Source of the DNA: Nonomuraea solani
GTDB lineage: Bacteria; Actinomycetota; Actinomycetes; Streptosporangiales; Streptosporangiaceae
DNA: 64,000 nucleotides
Direction of reading: 5' to 3'
Assembly (NCBI RefSeq): GCF_900108335.1
Contig: NZ_FNVT01000010.1
Location: 345,018-409,017 of the forward strand
A model generated the notes under the pieces. That model was not told the origin of the DNA. It worked only from the letters and a program-made list of their open reading frames with translations, and did no database searches. Positions 33,870 to 41,897 of this stretch are shown in pieces. A program made the translations under genes and the position numbers. The number at the start of each line of letters is the position of its first letter. The first letter of the stretch is position 1.

Positions 33870-36800
33870 TCAGCCACCTCCGGCCATTGTGGTCACCTTG
33901 CTTCCCCACCTCTGGAAGTGACCCAGCGCCTCGGCCTCCTTGGCCGCCGCTTCCGGGGAGGTGGTGGCGCCGGTTTCCAGGGCGGTGGCCAGCAAGTCGA
34001 GGGCCTGGTGCTGGGCGCGCAGGAAGGCGATCCACTCCTGGTGCGCCGCCCGGGTCTCGGCGCCCTCCGGCCGGTACGCTTGCGCGTCGGCGAGCATCGC
34101 CCGCGCCTGGCTCACCGCCTCCGTCCGCATTCGTACGGCCCGGTCCGCAGACGGGGGAGTGGCCAGGATCGCGTTCCGGGCTGAACGCATCTCCTGGAGG
34201 CGGTCCAGGTAGGCGGGGACCCGCTCGTAGACGTAGCGGGCGGCCTCGGCTTTGGCGTCGGCCGCGGGCTCGGGAGTGATCGGCGGCGTCGGGACGACGG
34301 TGGGAAGGGCGTACCCGCCGGCCAGAGGCTCCCGCGCGGCGATCACCACGCCGGTGGCGGCCAGCCCCAGCCCCAGCGCTGCGACCACCCGCCGGACCGA
34401 ATTCTTCGAGACACGCGCACCTCGTCGGACCGGGCCGAAACCCACTCGTCCCACCGAAGCCGAAAGCCGCCCGGCGACTCCCCCTCGGACCGGAACCGGA
34501 ATCCGTGCGACGGCTTCCCCTCGGACCGGAGCCGGGACCTGTACGACGGCCCCACGTCGAACCCCCGGCTCCCGACTCCGGAACGGCAGAGCGGTGAACA
34601 CCATGCACACGAACCCGATGACCAGCGGCGGAGGCAGAACCGCCAGCACAAAGGCGACCGTCAACCGGCCCCCGAACAGGCCGTTCACCGCCAGATACCC
34701 CACGCCCCCCACAAGCCCCGCCAACGGCCCGGCGAGCAGCCGTGCCCGTCGCGGCGCCGCCAGCGCGGCGGCCACCACGGCCGCCGCCACGATCCACAAG
34801 TACGTGAAGAAGCGCTGGATCCGAGCGGCATCGGTGTCCACCGGCCCCATGACGAGCCCGAACACCAGACAGACCAGCGCACTCACCACCCCGGCCACCA
34901 TCGCCACCCCGAGCACCCCGCCAACGGGCCGGACCGGCCATGGGCTCGGCTCACCGGTTTCCAGCAGCCAGCGAGGCATGAGCACACCTCGGCGCCGGGA
35001 GACGACCAGACCCCAGGCGCTGACCAAGGCGAGCGCACCGATCGCAGCCAGGGCCGGCCAGGTGCCCGGCATGCTGGTGAACCACATCCGGGCCACCTCC
35101 CAGCCACCCTGGTCGAGGACGAGCTCAAGCTGACCGGCCAGCCACAGCACCACCCCGAACAACACCCAGTTCACGGCCAGCGCGATCACCCAGGAGGCGC
35201 GCCGCGACAGGGCGGGCGCGGCGTCGGCCCACAACTCCCCGAGCCCGGCAGACAGGACAGTCGCCCCGAACCCGGCCCACCCCACCACCAGAATCGTCCA
35301 GGACGGTTCGAGCCCCGTCTGCGGAAGCCCCACAACCTGCCCAACAACCAGCCCCACCGCCACACCACCCGCCACGCCACCGGCCATGCCGGCCGCCGCA
35401 CTGCCCGCCGCGCCATCGGTCGCTTTGCCCGCTCCGCCACCCGCCGTTTCACCTGTGGTTCCGCCCGTTACCGGGTCTGGGCGGGGGCCGGTCGTGGGGG
35501 TGCGGGTGAGGAGGGTGGCGCGCCACAGGCCGAGGCCCACCGAGGACCCCAGGAGCAGGCCGACCGTCACGGCGGGGACGACCAGGGCGAGGTCGGTGCG
35601 GCTCGCCTCGCTGAACACCCAGGTCAATGCGCTGACCAGCTGAGGGATGATCAGCGCCGCGAGGAACCCGGCGGCCAGGCCGTCCAGCGCGGTGACGGAG
35701 ACGGCCAGTTCCGGCCGTGCGAGCACCGCCCGGCGGCGGGCCGGCGACGGGTGGTAGGCCAGCGGCCGCCGGTACCACGTCACCCCGGCGCCGCGCATGC
35801 GCCCGACGATGCCCGCGAACGTCTCCGGGCCGCCGCCCGCCCGTGCCGCGCGCAGGTCGGCGTCGTGCTCGCGGGATCGCAGGAGCGCACTGGAGACCAG
35901 CAGCGCCGTCAGGCCGAGGAGCCCGATCCGGAGGAGGTAACCGGGCAGCAGGGTGCGGTCGTCCGACAGGGCGATGATCACCGCTGGTACGAGCAGGAGG
36001 GGCGCCAGGACGTACCCGATCGAGCGGGCCAGCCAGGCCAGGGTGACGTCGCCGTACGCGATGTGGGCGAGCTCGTGTCGTACCAGAGGGTCGAACAGCG
36101 TGCTGTCGCGCCAGCGCACGGCCGCCGCCTGCGGCAGCACGAGCCGGTAGCGGCCCGGGCGGCCGTAACTGTAGCCGTCGCGCAGCGCGGCCGTGCCCAG
36201 GAGCGCGACGGGAGGCCGCCGCAGCCCCGCCTCGGCCGCCAGCGTGGCGATCCGGCTCGCGGCCTCGGGCAGGATCGGCACGAGCGGTCGTAGCCGCCGC
36301 CTGCGCTGGATCACGACCGGTGCCAGAACGAGCAGGGCCACTCCCGCCACGCCCGCGCCCACGGCACCTGCCAGCCCGTACACCGCCCTGCGCTGCTCCA
36401 GCGAGGCCCGGCAGCGGGCGGCGAGCACCTGCCGGGCCAGCACCAGCTCATACGCCGGGTTCACCGCGGGACCACCTGGCGCCAGCGCCCGGCGCTCCTC
36501 AGGCGTGAGCACAGCCGCCCGCCGATCAGCCTCACTCTCACAGCGCAGGATCAGCGCGGGCCAGCCGGGGTGCACCCGATCGTGCAGCCAGCCACCCGCG
36601 AACGCACCCGCACTGAGCAGCGCGGCCAGCAGCAGCACGAACCGCGAGGTCGTCGGCGACGGGTACGCCAACGCGTCCAGCCTGCGCGGCGGCTCAGGCG
36701 GCTCGGCCGGCTCAGGACGGCCGGGCGGGCCGGGCCAGCCGGGCGGCTTGGGTGGCTTGGGCGGCTGCTGGGATGGCTCGGGTGGCCGCTCGGGCGGCTC

Positions 36801-36959
36801 GGTTGACCCGGGTGGCCTATGCGGTTTGCACGGCTCGCCCGGCATGGGCGTCCTGGCTGACTTGAGTCGCTCGGCTGGGCTGGGCGGTCTATGCGGCCTG
36901 AACGGCTCGGATGGCCTACGCGGCTTGGGCGCATTTGCTCCTGTTTTGGGCGCCCCCAT
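33870..36959 (-). CDS. large multi-pass membrane M48-like zinc metalloprotease
   Basis: 1,029 residues. Residues 1-95 are a Pro/Lys/Arg-rich cytosolic tail (repeated P-x-x-P, KPPKPPGWPGPPGRPEP). Then a membrane segment, a loop, further helices, and the zinc site HELAH (H295, H299) in PLVRHELAHIAYGD with a downstream EHDADL (E364), typical of M48 (HtpX/Ste24-like) peptidases. After the protease are about ten more membrane segments, a Gly/Ala-rich insert (GGTTGETAGGGAGKATDG), a basic segment with repeated VPVRG/PAPVRGE, another helix, and a C-terminal helical, probably coiled-coil domain outside the membrane (YVYERVPAYLDRLQEMRSARNAIL ... WIAFLRAQHQALDLL). This is about three times the normal M48 length. 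It is coupled to the small gene upstream (three-base gap). Confidence 0.82.
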   Translation of the reverse strand: MGAPKTGANAPKPRRPSEPFRPHRPPSPAERLKSARTPMPGEPCKPHRPPGSTEPPERPPEPSQQPPKPPKPPGWPGPPGRPEPAEPPEPPRRLDALAYPSPTTSRFVLLLAALLSAGAFAGGWLHDRVHPGWPALILRCESEADRRAAVLTPEERRALAPGGPAVNPAYELVLARQVLAARCRASLEQRRAVYGLAGAVGAGVAGVALLVLAPVVIQRRRRLRPLVPILPEAASRIATLAAEAGLRRPPVALLGTAALRDGYSYGRPGRYRLVLPQAAAVRWRDSTLFDPLVRHELAHIAYGDVTLAWLARSIGYVLAPLLLVPAVIIALSDDRTLLPGYLLRIGLLGLTALLVSSALLRSREHDADLRAARAGGGPETFAGIVGRMRGAGVTWYRRPLAYHPSPARRRAVLARPELAVSVTALDGLAAGFLAALIIPQLVSALTWVFSEASRTDLALVVPAVTVGLLLGSSVGLGLWRATLLTRTPTTGPRPDPVTGGTTGETAGGGAGKATDGAAGSAAAGMAGGVAGGVAVGLVVGQVVGLPQTGLEPSWTILVVGWAGFGATVLSAGLGELWADAAPALSRRASWVIALAVNWVLFGVVLWLAGQLELVLDQGGWEVARMWFTSMPGTWPALAAIGALALVSAWGLVVSRRRGVLMPRWLLETGEPSPWPVRPVGGVLGVAMVAGVVSALVCLVFGLVMGPVDTDAARIQRFFTYLWIVAAAVVAAALAAPRRARLLAGPLAGLVGGVGYLAVNGLFGGRLTVAFVLAVLPPPLVIGFVCMVFTALPFRSREPGVRRGAVVQVPAPVRGEAVARIPVPVRGGVAGRLSASVGRVGFGPVRRGARVSKNSVRRVVAALGLGLAATGVVIAAREPLAGGYALPTVVPTPPITPEPAADAKAEAARYVYERVPAYLDRLQEMRSARNAILATPPSADRAVRMRTEAVSQARAMLADAQAYRPEGAETRAAHQEWIAFLRAQHQALDLLATALETGATTSPEAAAKEAEALGHFQRWGSKVTTMAGGG

Positions 36960-36962
36960 GGT

Positions 36963-37454
36963 TCACCTGACCAGTCCGCCCACCACGGCGTCGGCGAGCA
37001 GGTTGGCCTGATCGTCGTCGAGCTTCACGCCCTGGGCCGCCTGGTAAGCGACCTCGCGTACCCGCCGCAACTGCTCCTCGCTCAGCTTCTCGCTCCGGGG
37101 GGCCGCCTCGGGCTCCTGGCGCCGGAAGAGCCGCCGGATCCGGGCCACCACATGTGTGGCCGACTCTTCGGCGACCGCCTCGACCAGGGTCGTCGCAAGG
37201 TACTGGACCACCGGGACGGCCACCGCCAGCGCGTACGGTGTCACCGTCAGCAGGTCGAGCCCGAACCCCACCGGCTCGTCCCGCCGCCCGGACCGTAGTG
37301 CCGCGCCCGGGTCGTGGAAGTAGTCGGCGGCGTTCTCCTTGAAGAGCACCAGTTCCTCCGGCGCTGCCCGCCCTACCACGACCTCGGCCAGTTCGGCCGC
37401 CAGTGTGTCCCGCGCGGCCGGTGTCAGTTGTGCGGCGGTGACCTCGTCGTCCAC
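36963..37454 (-). CDS. hypothetical protein paired with the M48-like protease
   Basis: 163 residues from GTG 37454, preceded by AAAGGGGAG; an in-frame ATG at 37499 with AGGTGG upstream would give 178 residues. Features: helical start (AAQLTPAARDTLAAELAEVVVGRAAPEELVLFKENAADYFHDP), a single hydrophobic segment (LTVTPYALAVAVPVVQYLATTLVEAV), a basic RIRRLFRRQEPE stretch and a C-terminal helical part ending DDDQANLLADAVVGGLVR. No family name recalled. It is three bases upstream of the protease gene and on the same strand, so it is probably a partner or regulator of it. Confidence 0.65.
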   Translation of the reverse strand: MDDEVTAAQLTPAARDTLAAELAEVVVGRAAPEELVLFKENAADYFHDPGAALRSGRRDEPVGFGLDLLTVTPYALAVAVPVVQYLATTLVEAVAEESATHVVARIRRLFRRQEPEAAPRSEKLSEEQLRRVREVAYQAAQGVKLDDDQANLLADAVVGGLVR

Positions 37455-37709
37455 GGGCTCCCCTTTGAGGTGGTGCCACCCCCCGACGGCATGTCCCATA
37501 GGAAACCACCTGAGGCATGCCTGAGGCCAGGGCCAGTCACCGTCGCCCGCCGCACCCGCCGAAGTAGCCGCTCGCCATGTCCCTTTTCGCCGCGTCTCCG
37601 CTCGCGCCGCTCGCCGTGTCCCCGCACGCGGCGTTCCCGTGCCGCTCGTGCGACAGGGCTGAAGTCAGGCCCGGGAAGAGTGCAGCGCCGGCGCTGGTTG
37701 CAGATCAGC

Positions 37710-38915
37710 GTGGAGGAGCGTGAGGTCGTGGTCATCGGCGCGGGGCAGGCGGGGCTGTCCAGTGCGTACTTCCTGCGGCGGTTCGGGTACGAGCCGCTCG
37801 TACTGGATGCGGGGGAGGGCGCGGGAGGGGCGTGGCGGCATCGGTCGCCGTCGCTGACCATGGACAAGGTGCACGGCGTCTTCGACCTGCCGGGCGTGCA
37901 CCGCCCGCCGGGCTCGGACGGGGACCGGCCCGCCGCCGAGGTCGTCCCGGAGTACTACGAGCATTACGAGCGCTCGGTGGGGCTGGACGTCCTGCGGCCG
38001 GCCCGGGTCACGGCGGTGCGGCGCGGGGTGGACGGCCGGTTGGTGGTGGAGTCGGACGCGGGGGAGTGGTCGGCCGGGGCCGTCGTCAACGCCACCGGTA
38101 CGTGGACGCGCCCCCACTGGCCGTACTACCCGGGCGCGGCGGACTTCACCGGCCGGCAACTTCACTATGCCGGCTACCGGGGGCCGGAGGAGTTCGCCGG
38201 GCGGCGGGTGGTCGTGGTGGGCGGGGGCGCGTCGGCCATGCACGTCCTGTCCGAACTGGCGGGCGTCGCGGCCACGACCACCTGGGTCACCCGCCGCCCG
38301 CCCGTCTTCCGCCCCGACGACTTCGGCGAGACGGCCCGCCGGGAGGCCGTGGCTCTGGTGGAGCAGCGCGTCCGCGCCGGCCTGCCACCGCAGAGCGTGG
38401 TCAGCGTGACGGGCCTCGGCTACAGCCTGGTCGTCCGCGAGGCATTGGCCAAGGGCGCCCTGGTGCGGCTGCCGATGTTCGACCGCATCACGGAGAACGA
38501 GGTCATGTGGAACGAGAACAGCGGCGAGCTGGACAGGGGCACGCGGGGTGGAGGTGCGCCGGATGGCAATGTGTCGGCCGGGAGCGGGCCGGCCGCAGGC
38601 GGGTCTGCCGGGGGCAGGGCTGACGGGGATGTGCCGGGCAGGGGCGCGTGGGATGGTGGGCGGCATCTGGAGGTTGACACGATCATCTGGGCCACCGGCT
38701 TCCGATCGGCCCTGGACCACCTGGCCCCGCTCCGCCTCAGGGAACCGGGTGGCGGCATCCGGGTGGACGGTACGCGGGTGCTCAAGGAGCCCCGCCTGCA
38801 ACTCGTCGGCTATGGCCCCTCGGCCAGCACCATCGGCGCCAACCGCGCCGGCCGTACAGCCGCCATGAACGTCCGCGCCCACCTCACCTCCGCCTCCTCC
38901 CGCCCCGCCGCCTGA
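37710..38915 (+). CDS. FAD-dependent NAD(P)-binding oxidoreductase
   Basis: 401 residues from GTG 37710; GTG 37728 has the better ribosome site (GGAGGAG) but would trim the first beta strand. FAD-binding GAGQAGLSSAYFLRRFGYEPLVLDAG near the N terminus, NATGTWTRPHW, second dinucleotide site VVVVGGGASAMHVLSELAG, and IIWATGFRSALDHL near the end, as in flavin monooxygenase-like and thioredoxin-reductase-like oxidoreductases. Substrate unknown. A Gly-rich stretch of about 45 residues (RGTRGGGAPDGNVSAGSG and following) interrupts the fold before the ATG motif and has no counterpart in the family. It stands alone between an unrelated pair and a kinase gene. Confidence 0.85.
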   Translation: MEEREVVVIGAGQAGLSSAYFLRRFGYEPLVLDAGEGAGGAWRHRSPSLTMDKVHGVFDLPGVHRPPGSDGDRPAAEVVPEYYEHYERSVGLDVLRPARVTAVRRGVDGRLVVESDAGEWSAGAVVNATGTWTRPHWPYYPGAADFTGRQLHYAGYRGPEEFAGRRVVVVGGGASAMHVLSELAGVAATTTWVTRRPPVFRPDDFGETARREAVALVEQRVRAGLPPQSVVSVTGLGYSLVVREALAKGALVRLPMFDRITENEVMWNENSGELDRGTRGGGAPDGNVSAGSGPAAGGSAGGRADGDVPGRGAWDGGRHLEVDTIIWATGFRSALDHLAPLRLREPGGGIRVDGTRVLKEPRLQLVGYGPSASTIGANRAGRTAAMNVRAHLTSASSRPAA

Positions 38916-39189
38916 CCTGCACCCGAGACGATCGCGCCGTCCGAGGTGCCGATGCCCAAGGTCGGGTCGAAGGCCGGAGCGAGCCGTTGACCTGCGGTTT
39001 TGCCCGGAGGTCGCGTGCCAGGCCGTCGGCGCATGAGGAGCTGGGAGTGACGCGAGCCTACTATAAGAAGTAGTAACCATATCGAATACGACATGGGTGC
39101 GGTTACTCCTGTGAAGGGACTCGACACGGGGTGTGACGCCGGGTTAGCGTCCTGACATAAGGATCTTTATGCCGTCAGGAGGTCCCACC

Positions 39190-40797
39190 ATGGAAGTTCC
39201 CGGTTACACCGAGATCCGGGAACTCGGACACGGCGGCACAGGGCGGGTGATGCTCGCCGTACGGGACTCCGACGGGCTGGCGGTCGCGATCAAGCACCTG
39301 TCCGAGCCCGTGCGCGCGGACGCCGACTTCGTCACCAGGTTCAGGGCGGAGGCCCTGGTCATCGGCGAGATCGACAGCCCGCACACCGCCCGCCTGCTCG
39401 ACTACCGCGAAGGCGAAGACGACGCCGTCATCGTGATGGAGCTGGTCGACGGCGTGACGCTCAGGCGGCTGCTGGAGCACGAGGGCGCGACCGGCGCCGA
39501 GGCGGCGCTGGTGGTGCTGAAGGGAGCGCTGCTCGGCCTGGCCGAGGCACACCGGCACGGAGTCGTGCACCGCGACTTCAAGCCCGAGAACGTCATGATC
39601 ACCCAGGAGGGCGACAGCAAGCTCGTCGACTTCGGCGTGGCGGCGCGGTTCGGGGAGGCGGCCATGCCGGCGGGTACGCCCGCGTACATGGCGCCCGAGC
39701 AGTGGGACGACGCCCCCGCCGGCCCCGCGACCGACGTCTACGCCGCGGCCCTGGTCTTCTACGAGTGCCTGACCGGCCACCGCCCCTTCCCCGGCGAGAA
39801 CATGGCCGCCCTCGCCTACCAGCACCAGCACCTACCGGCCCCGATGGAGGACATCGAGCCGCCGCTGCGCCCGCTCGTCGAGCTCGGCCTGGCCAAGGAC
39901 CCGGCGGAGCGGCCAGAATCGGCGCAGGCGTTCCTGGACGAGCTGGAGGACGTCGCGCGCACCGCGTACGGAGACGACTGGGAGCTGCGCGCGCGGACCG
40001 GGCTCGGCCTCCTGACCCTGCCGCTCGCCGCCCTGCTGCCGAGCCCGCAGCCGGTCGCGAACGGCGGCAACGCCACCAGCCTGTTCCACAGCTCGTTGTC
40101 GCCCGGCGGCAAACTCGCGGTGACGGGCGCACTCGTGCTGGCGACCGCGGCCGCCGTCGCGGCGGCGTTCGTGATCTGGAACGACTCCAACGGCCAGAGC
40201 CCCGGGATGGCCCTGCCCCCGGCCCCGTCGCTCACCGAACCCCCCGCCCAGCCGACGGCCGCCCGGCCCTCGGCCACCCCGTCCTCCTTACCCACAGGGG
40301 GCACGGCAACCCCGCCCATCACGTACGCGGGCCACCCGGTCACGCCGCGACCAGAGGACAGAGCGGTACCGGCCACGCGCGGCCCGGCGGCCCGCGAGCC
40401 GGCCCAGGAGCCGACGCGGGAGCCGACGCGGGAGCCGGCGCGGTCGAGCAGGCCGCAGCCGTCCTCCGACCGGCCTTCCACCACCAGCCGGCCCAAGAGC
40501 GACCCGCCCACCAAGCCGCCCGCCACGAGCAGCGCCCCCGCCCCCGAGCCGCCGCCCGCCAAAGAGCCGGCCAAGGAGCCCGCCAAGGAGCCCGGCCCGC
40601 TCGTCTCCGTCTCGGTCAGCGTCTCGGTCGGCCTGCCGTTGCTCGGCGGTGACGGCGACGGGCTGGTGGACGCCGACCTCGGTCTCGGCCTGGGCTCCAG
40701 CCTTCTGGGAATGGTGCTCGTGCCGGGATCCGCGCTGCTCGGACGGCACCTCGTGGCCCGCAGAACACGAAGGGGCAGAGATGACGAAAAGGCGTGA
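39190..40797 (+). CDS. membrane Ser/Thr protein kinase (PknB-like)
   Basis: 535 residues from ATG 39190, seven bases after AGGAGG (an ATG at 39169 lacks this). Kinase domain at about 5-265: glycine loop LGHGGTGRVMLAV, VAIKHL Lys, catalytic HRDFKPENVMI, DFGVAAR and APEQW. A membrane segment (KLAVTGALVLATAAAVAAAFVIW) is near residue 310. The outer part is Pro/Thr/Glu-rich with 12-base-period repeats (REPTREPTREPAR; AKEPAKEPAKEP) and ends with a Val/Gly/Leu-rich region and a basic tail. No PASTA domain. The HRD-loop reads HRDF, an accepted variant. Followed by a secreted cell-wall-type protein, so a role in envelope control is plausible. Confidence 0.92.
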   Translation: MEVPGYTEIRELGHGGTGRVMLAVRDSDGLAVAIKHLSEPVRADADFVTRFRAEALVIGEIDSPHTARLLDYREGEDDAVIVMELVDGVTLRRLLEHEGATGAEAALVVLKGALLGLAEAHRHGVVHRDFKPENVMITQEGDSKLVDFGVAARFGEAAMPAGTPAYMAPEQWDDAPAGPATDVYAAALVFYECLTGHRPFPGENMAALAYQHQHLPAPMEDIEPPLRPLVELGLAKDPAERPESAQAFLDELEDVARTAYGDDWELRARTGLGLLTLPLAALLPSPQPVANGGNATSLFHSSLSPGGKLAVTGALVLATAAAVAAAFVIWNDSNGQSPGMALPPAPSLTEPPAQPTAARPSATPSSLPTGGTATPPITYAGHPVTPRPEDRAVPATRGPAAREPAQEPTREPTREPARSSRPQPSSDRPSTTSRPKSDPPTKPPATSSAPAPEPPPAKEPAKEPAKEPGPLVSVSVSVSVGLPLLGGDGDGLVDADLGLGLGSSLLGMVLVPGSALLGRHLVARRTRRGRDDEKA

Positions 40798-40817
40798 GTT
40801 GCGTACTCATACGTAAC
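40798..40817. promoter_or_regulatory. near-perfect 20-base palindrome after the kinase gene
   Basis: GTTGCGTA, four bases, TACGTAAC: seven of eight arm pairs match. It begins directly after the kinase stop and is 94 bases before the next gene. The 113-base gap is otherwise relatively A/T-rich and probably carries that gene's promoter, so this may be an operator or a weak hairpin. Confidence 0.4.
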
Positions 40818-40910
40818 ATCCCCTACTATCGTGCGTCGGATAGAGGGCGTCGCCCCGGCCTGAATACTTCATGACCGGAACCTGCCCTGCGTCTTGGGGT
40901 TAGGAGAAGC

Positions 40911-41897
40911 GTGGCGGTAGCGTCCTCCGCCGGGGCGAGGCGGGGCCTGGCCGCCGTACTCACCGTGGTGCTCCTGTGCGCGGCGGCGACGCCGGCGCAG
41001 GCCGAGCCGAAGCCGGTCAAGCAGCTCAAGAAGGAGCTGGCCGCGCTGCAGAAGGACTCGGACAAGCTCATCACCGACTACTACGGCAGCCGCGTCGCCC
41101 AGCAGAAGGCGGAGAAGGCCGAGAAGGCCGCCCGCGAGAAGCTGGCCGCCGCCCAGGCGGTCTACGACGAGAACTCCGCCGAGCTGCGCGCCATGGCCAT
41201 CGCCAAGTACATCGGCGCCGAGCCGGGCGAGCTGGCCATGTTCGGAGGCGGCGGCGAGGACCCGTCGGCGCTGCTCGGCCGGATGGCGCTGGCCCAGCAC
41301 CTCATCGATCTGCAGGACGCCAGGCTGCGCGGCTACGCCGCCGTCAGGAACGCCCACAAGCAGGCCAAGGACGAGGCCGTGGCCCGCGCCGACGAGCTCG
41401 GGCGGACGGTGGACGACCTCGAGAAGCGCAAGAAGAAGGCCGAGCTGCAGATCGAGAAGATCAAGGACAAGATCGACCAGCTCCACAAGGCGCCGGGGGT
41501 GCGGCGTTCCGACGGCACGTGGGTGCCGCAGTTGCCCGAGGGCTCGGACAACATCACCTCCAGGATGCGGCTGGTCAAGAACCTCATCCAGGAGCGCTTC
41601 GAGGTGCCGATGGGCATCGGGTGCTTCCGCGCCGTCCAGGACGGCGGCGAGCACCCCCTCGGCCGGGCCTGCGACTTCATGCTGAGCAGGGGCGGCGCGA
41701 TGCCGTCGGGCCCCGAGCTCGTACGCGGCGAGCAGATCGTCGCCTGGGCGACCAAGAACGCCAAACGGCTCGGGATCATGTACGTGATCTACCGGCAGCG
41801 CATCTGGCACGCCAGGACGGGCTCATGGCGCACCATGTCCGATCGTGGCGGCACGACGGCCAACCACTACGACCATCCGCACATCTCGGTCTATTAG
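40911..41897 (+). CDS. secreted coiled-coil protein with ARB_07466-like C-terminal domain
   Basis: 328 residues from GTG 40911 (AGGAGA upstream). Signal peptide GLAAVLTVVLLCAAATPAQA. Residues 30-195 form long helices with a heptad pattern (KQLKKELAALQKDSDKL; QKAEKAEKAAREKLAAAQAVYDEN; RTVDDLEKRKKKAELQIEKIKDKID), like the N-terminal coiled coil of mycobacterial cell-wall hydrolases. The C-terminal third is the ARB_07466-type domain: GCFRAVQDGGEHPLGRACDFML, IVAWATKNAKRLGIMYVIYRQRIWHAR and NHYDHPHISVY. This fold relates to D-Ala-D-Ala peptidase-like (VanY/HhH) proteins, with His/Asp that could bind zinc. A wall-associated role is likely. Confidence 0.87.
   Translation: MAVASSAGARRGLAAVLTVVLLCAAATPAQAEPKPVKQLKKELAALQKDSDKLITDYYGSRVAQQKAEKAEKAAREKLAAAQAVYDENSAELRAMAIAKYIGAEPGELAMFGGGGEDPSALLGRMALAQHLIDLQDARLRGYAAVRNAHKQAKDEAVARADELGRTVDDLEKRKKKAELQIEKIKDKIDQLHKAPGVRRSDGTWVPQLPEGSDNITSRMRLVKNLIQERFEVPMGIGCFRAVQDGGEHPLGRACDFMLSRGGAMPSGPELVRGEQIVAWATKNAKRLGIMYVIYRQRIWHARTGSWRTMSDRGGTTANHYDHPHISVY

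Noticed and set aside
38810..39127. Minus-strand open frame of 105 codons spanning the gap after the oxidoreductase
   Set aside because: More than a third lies antisense to the oxidoreductase and the rest has no family pattern or ribosome site.
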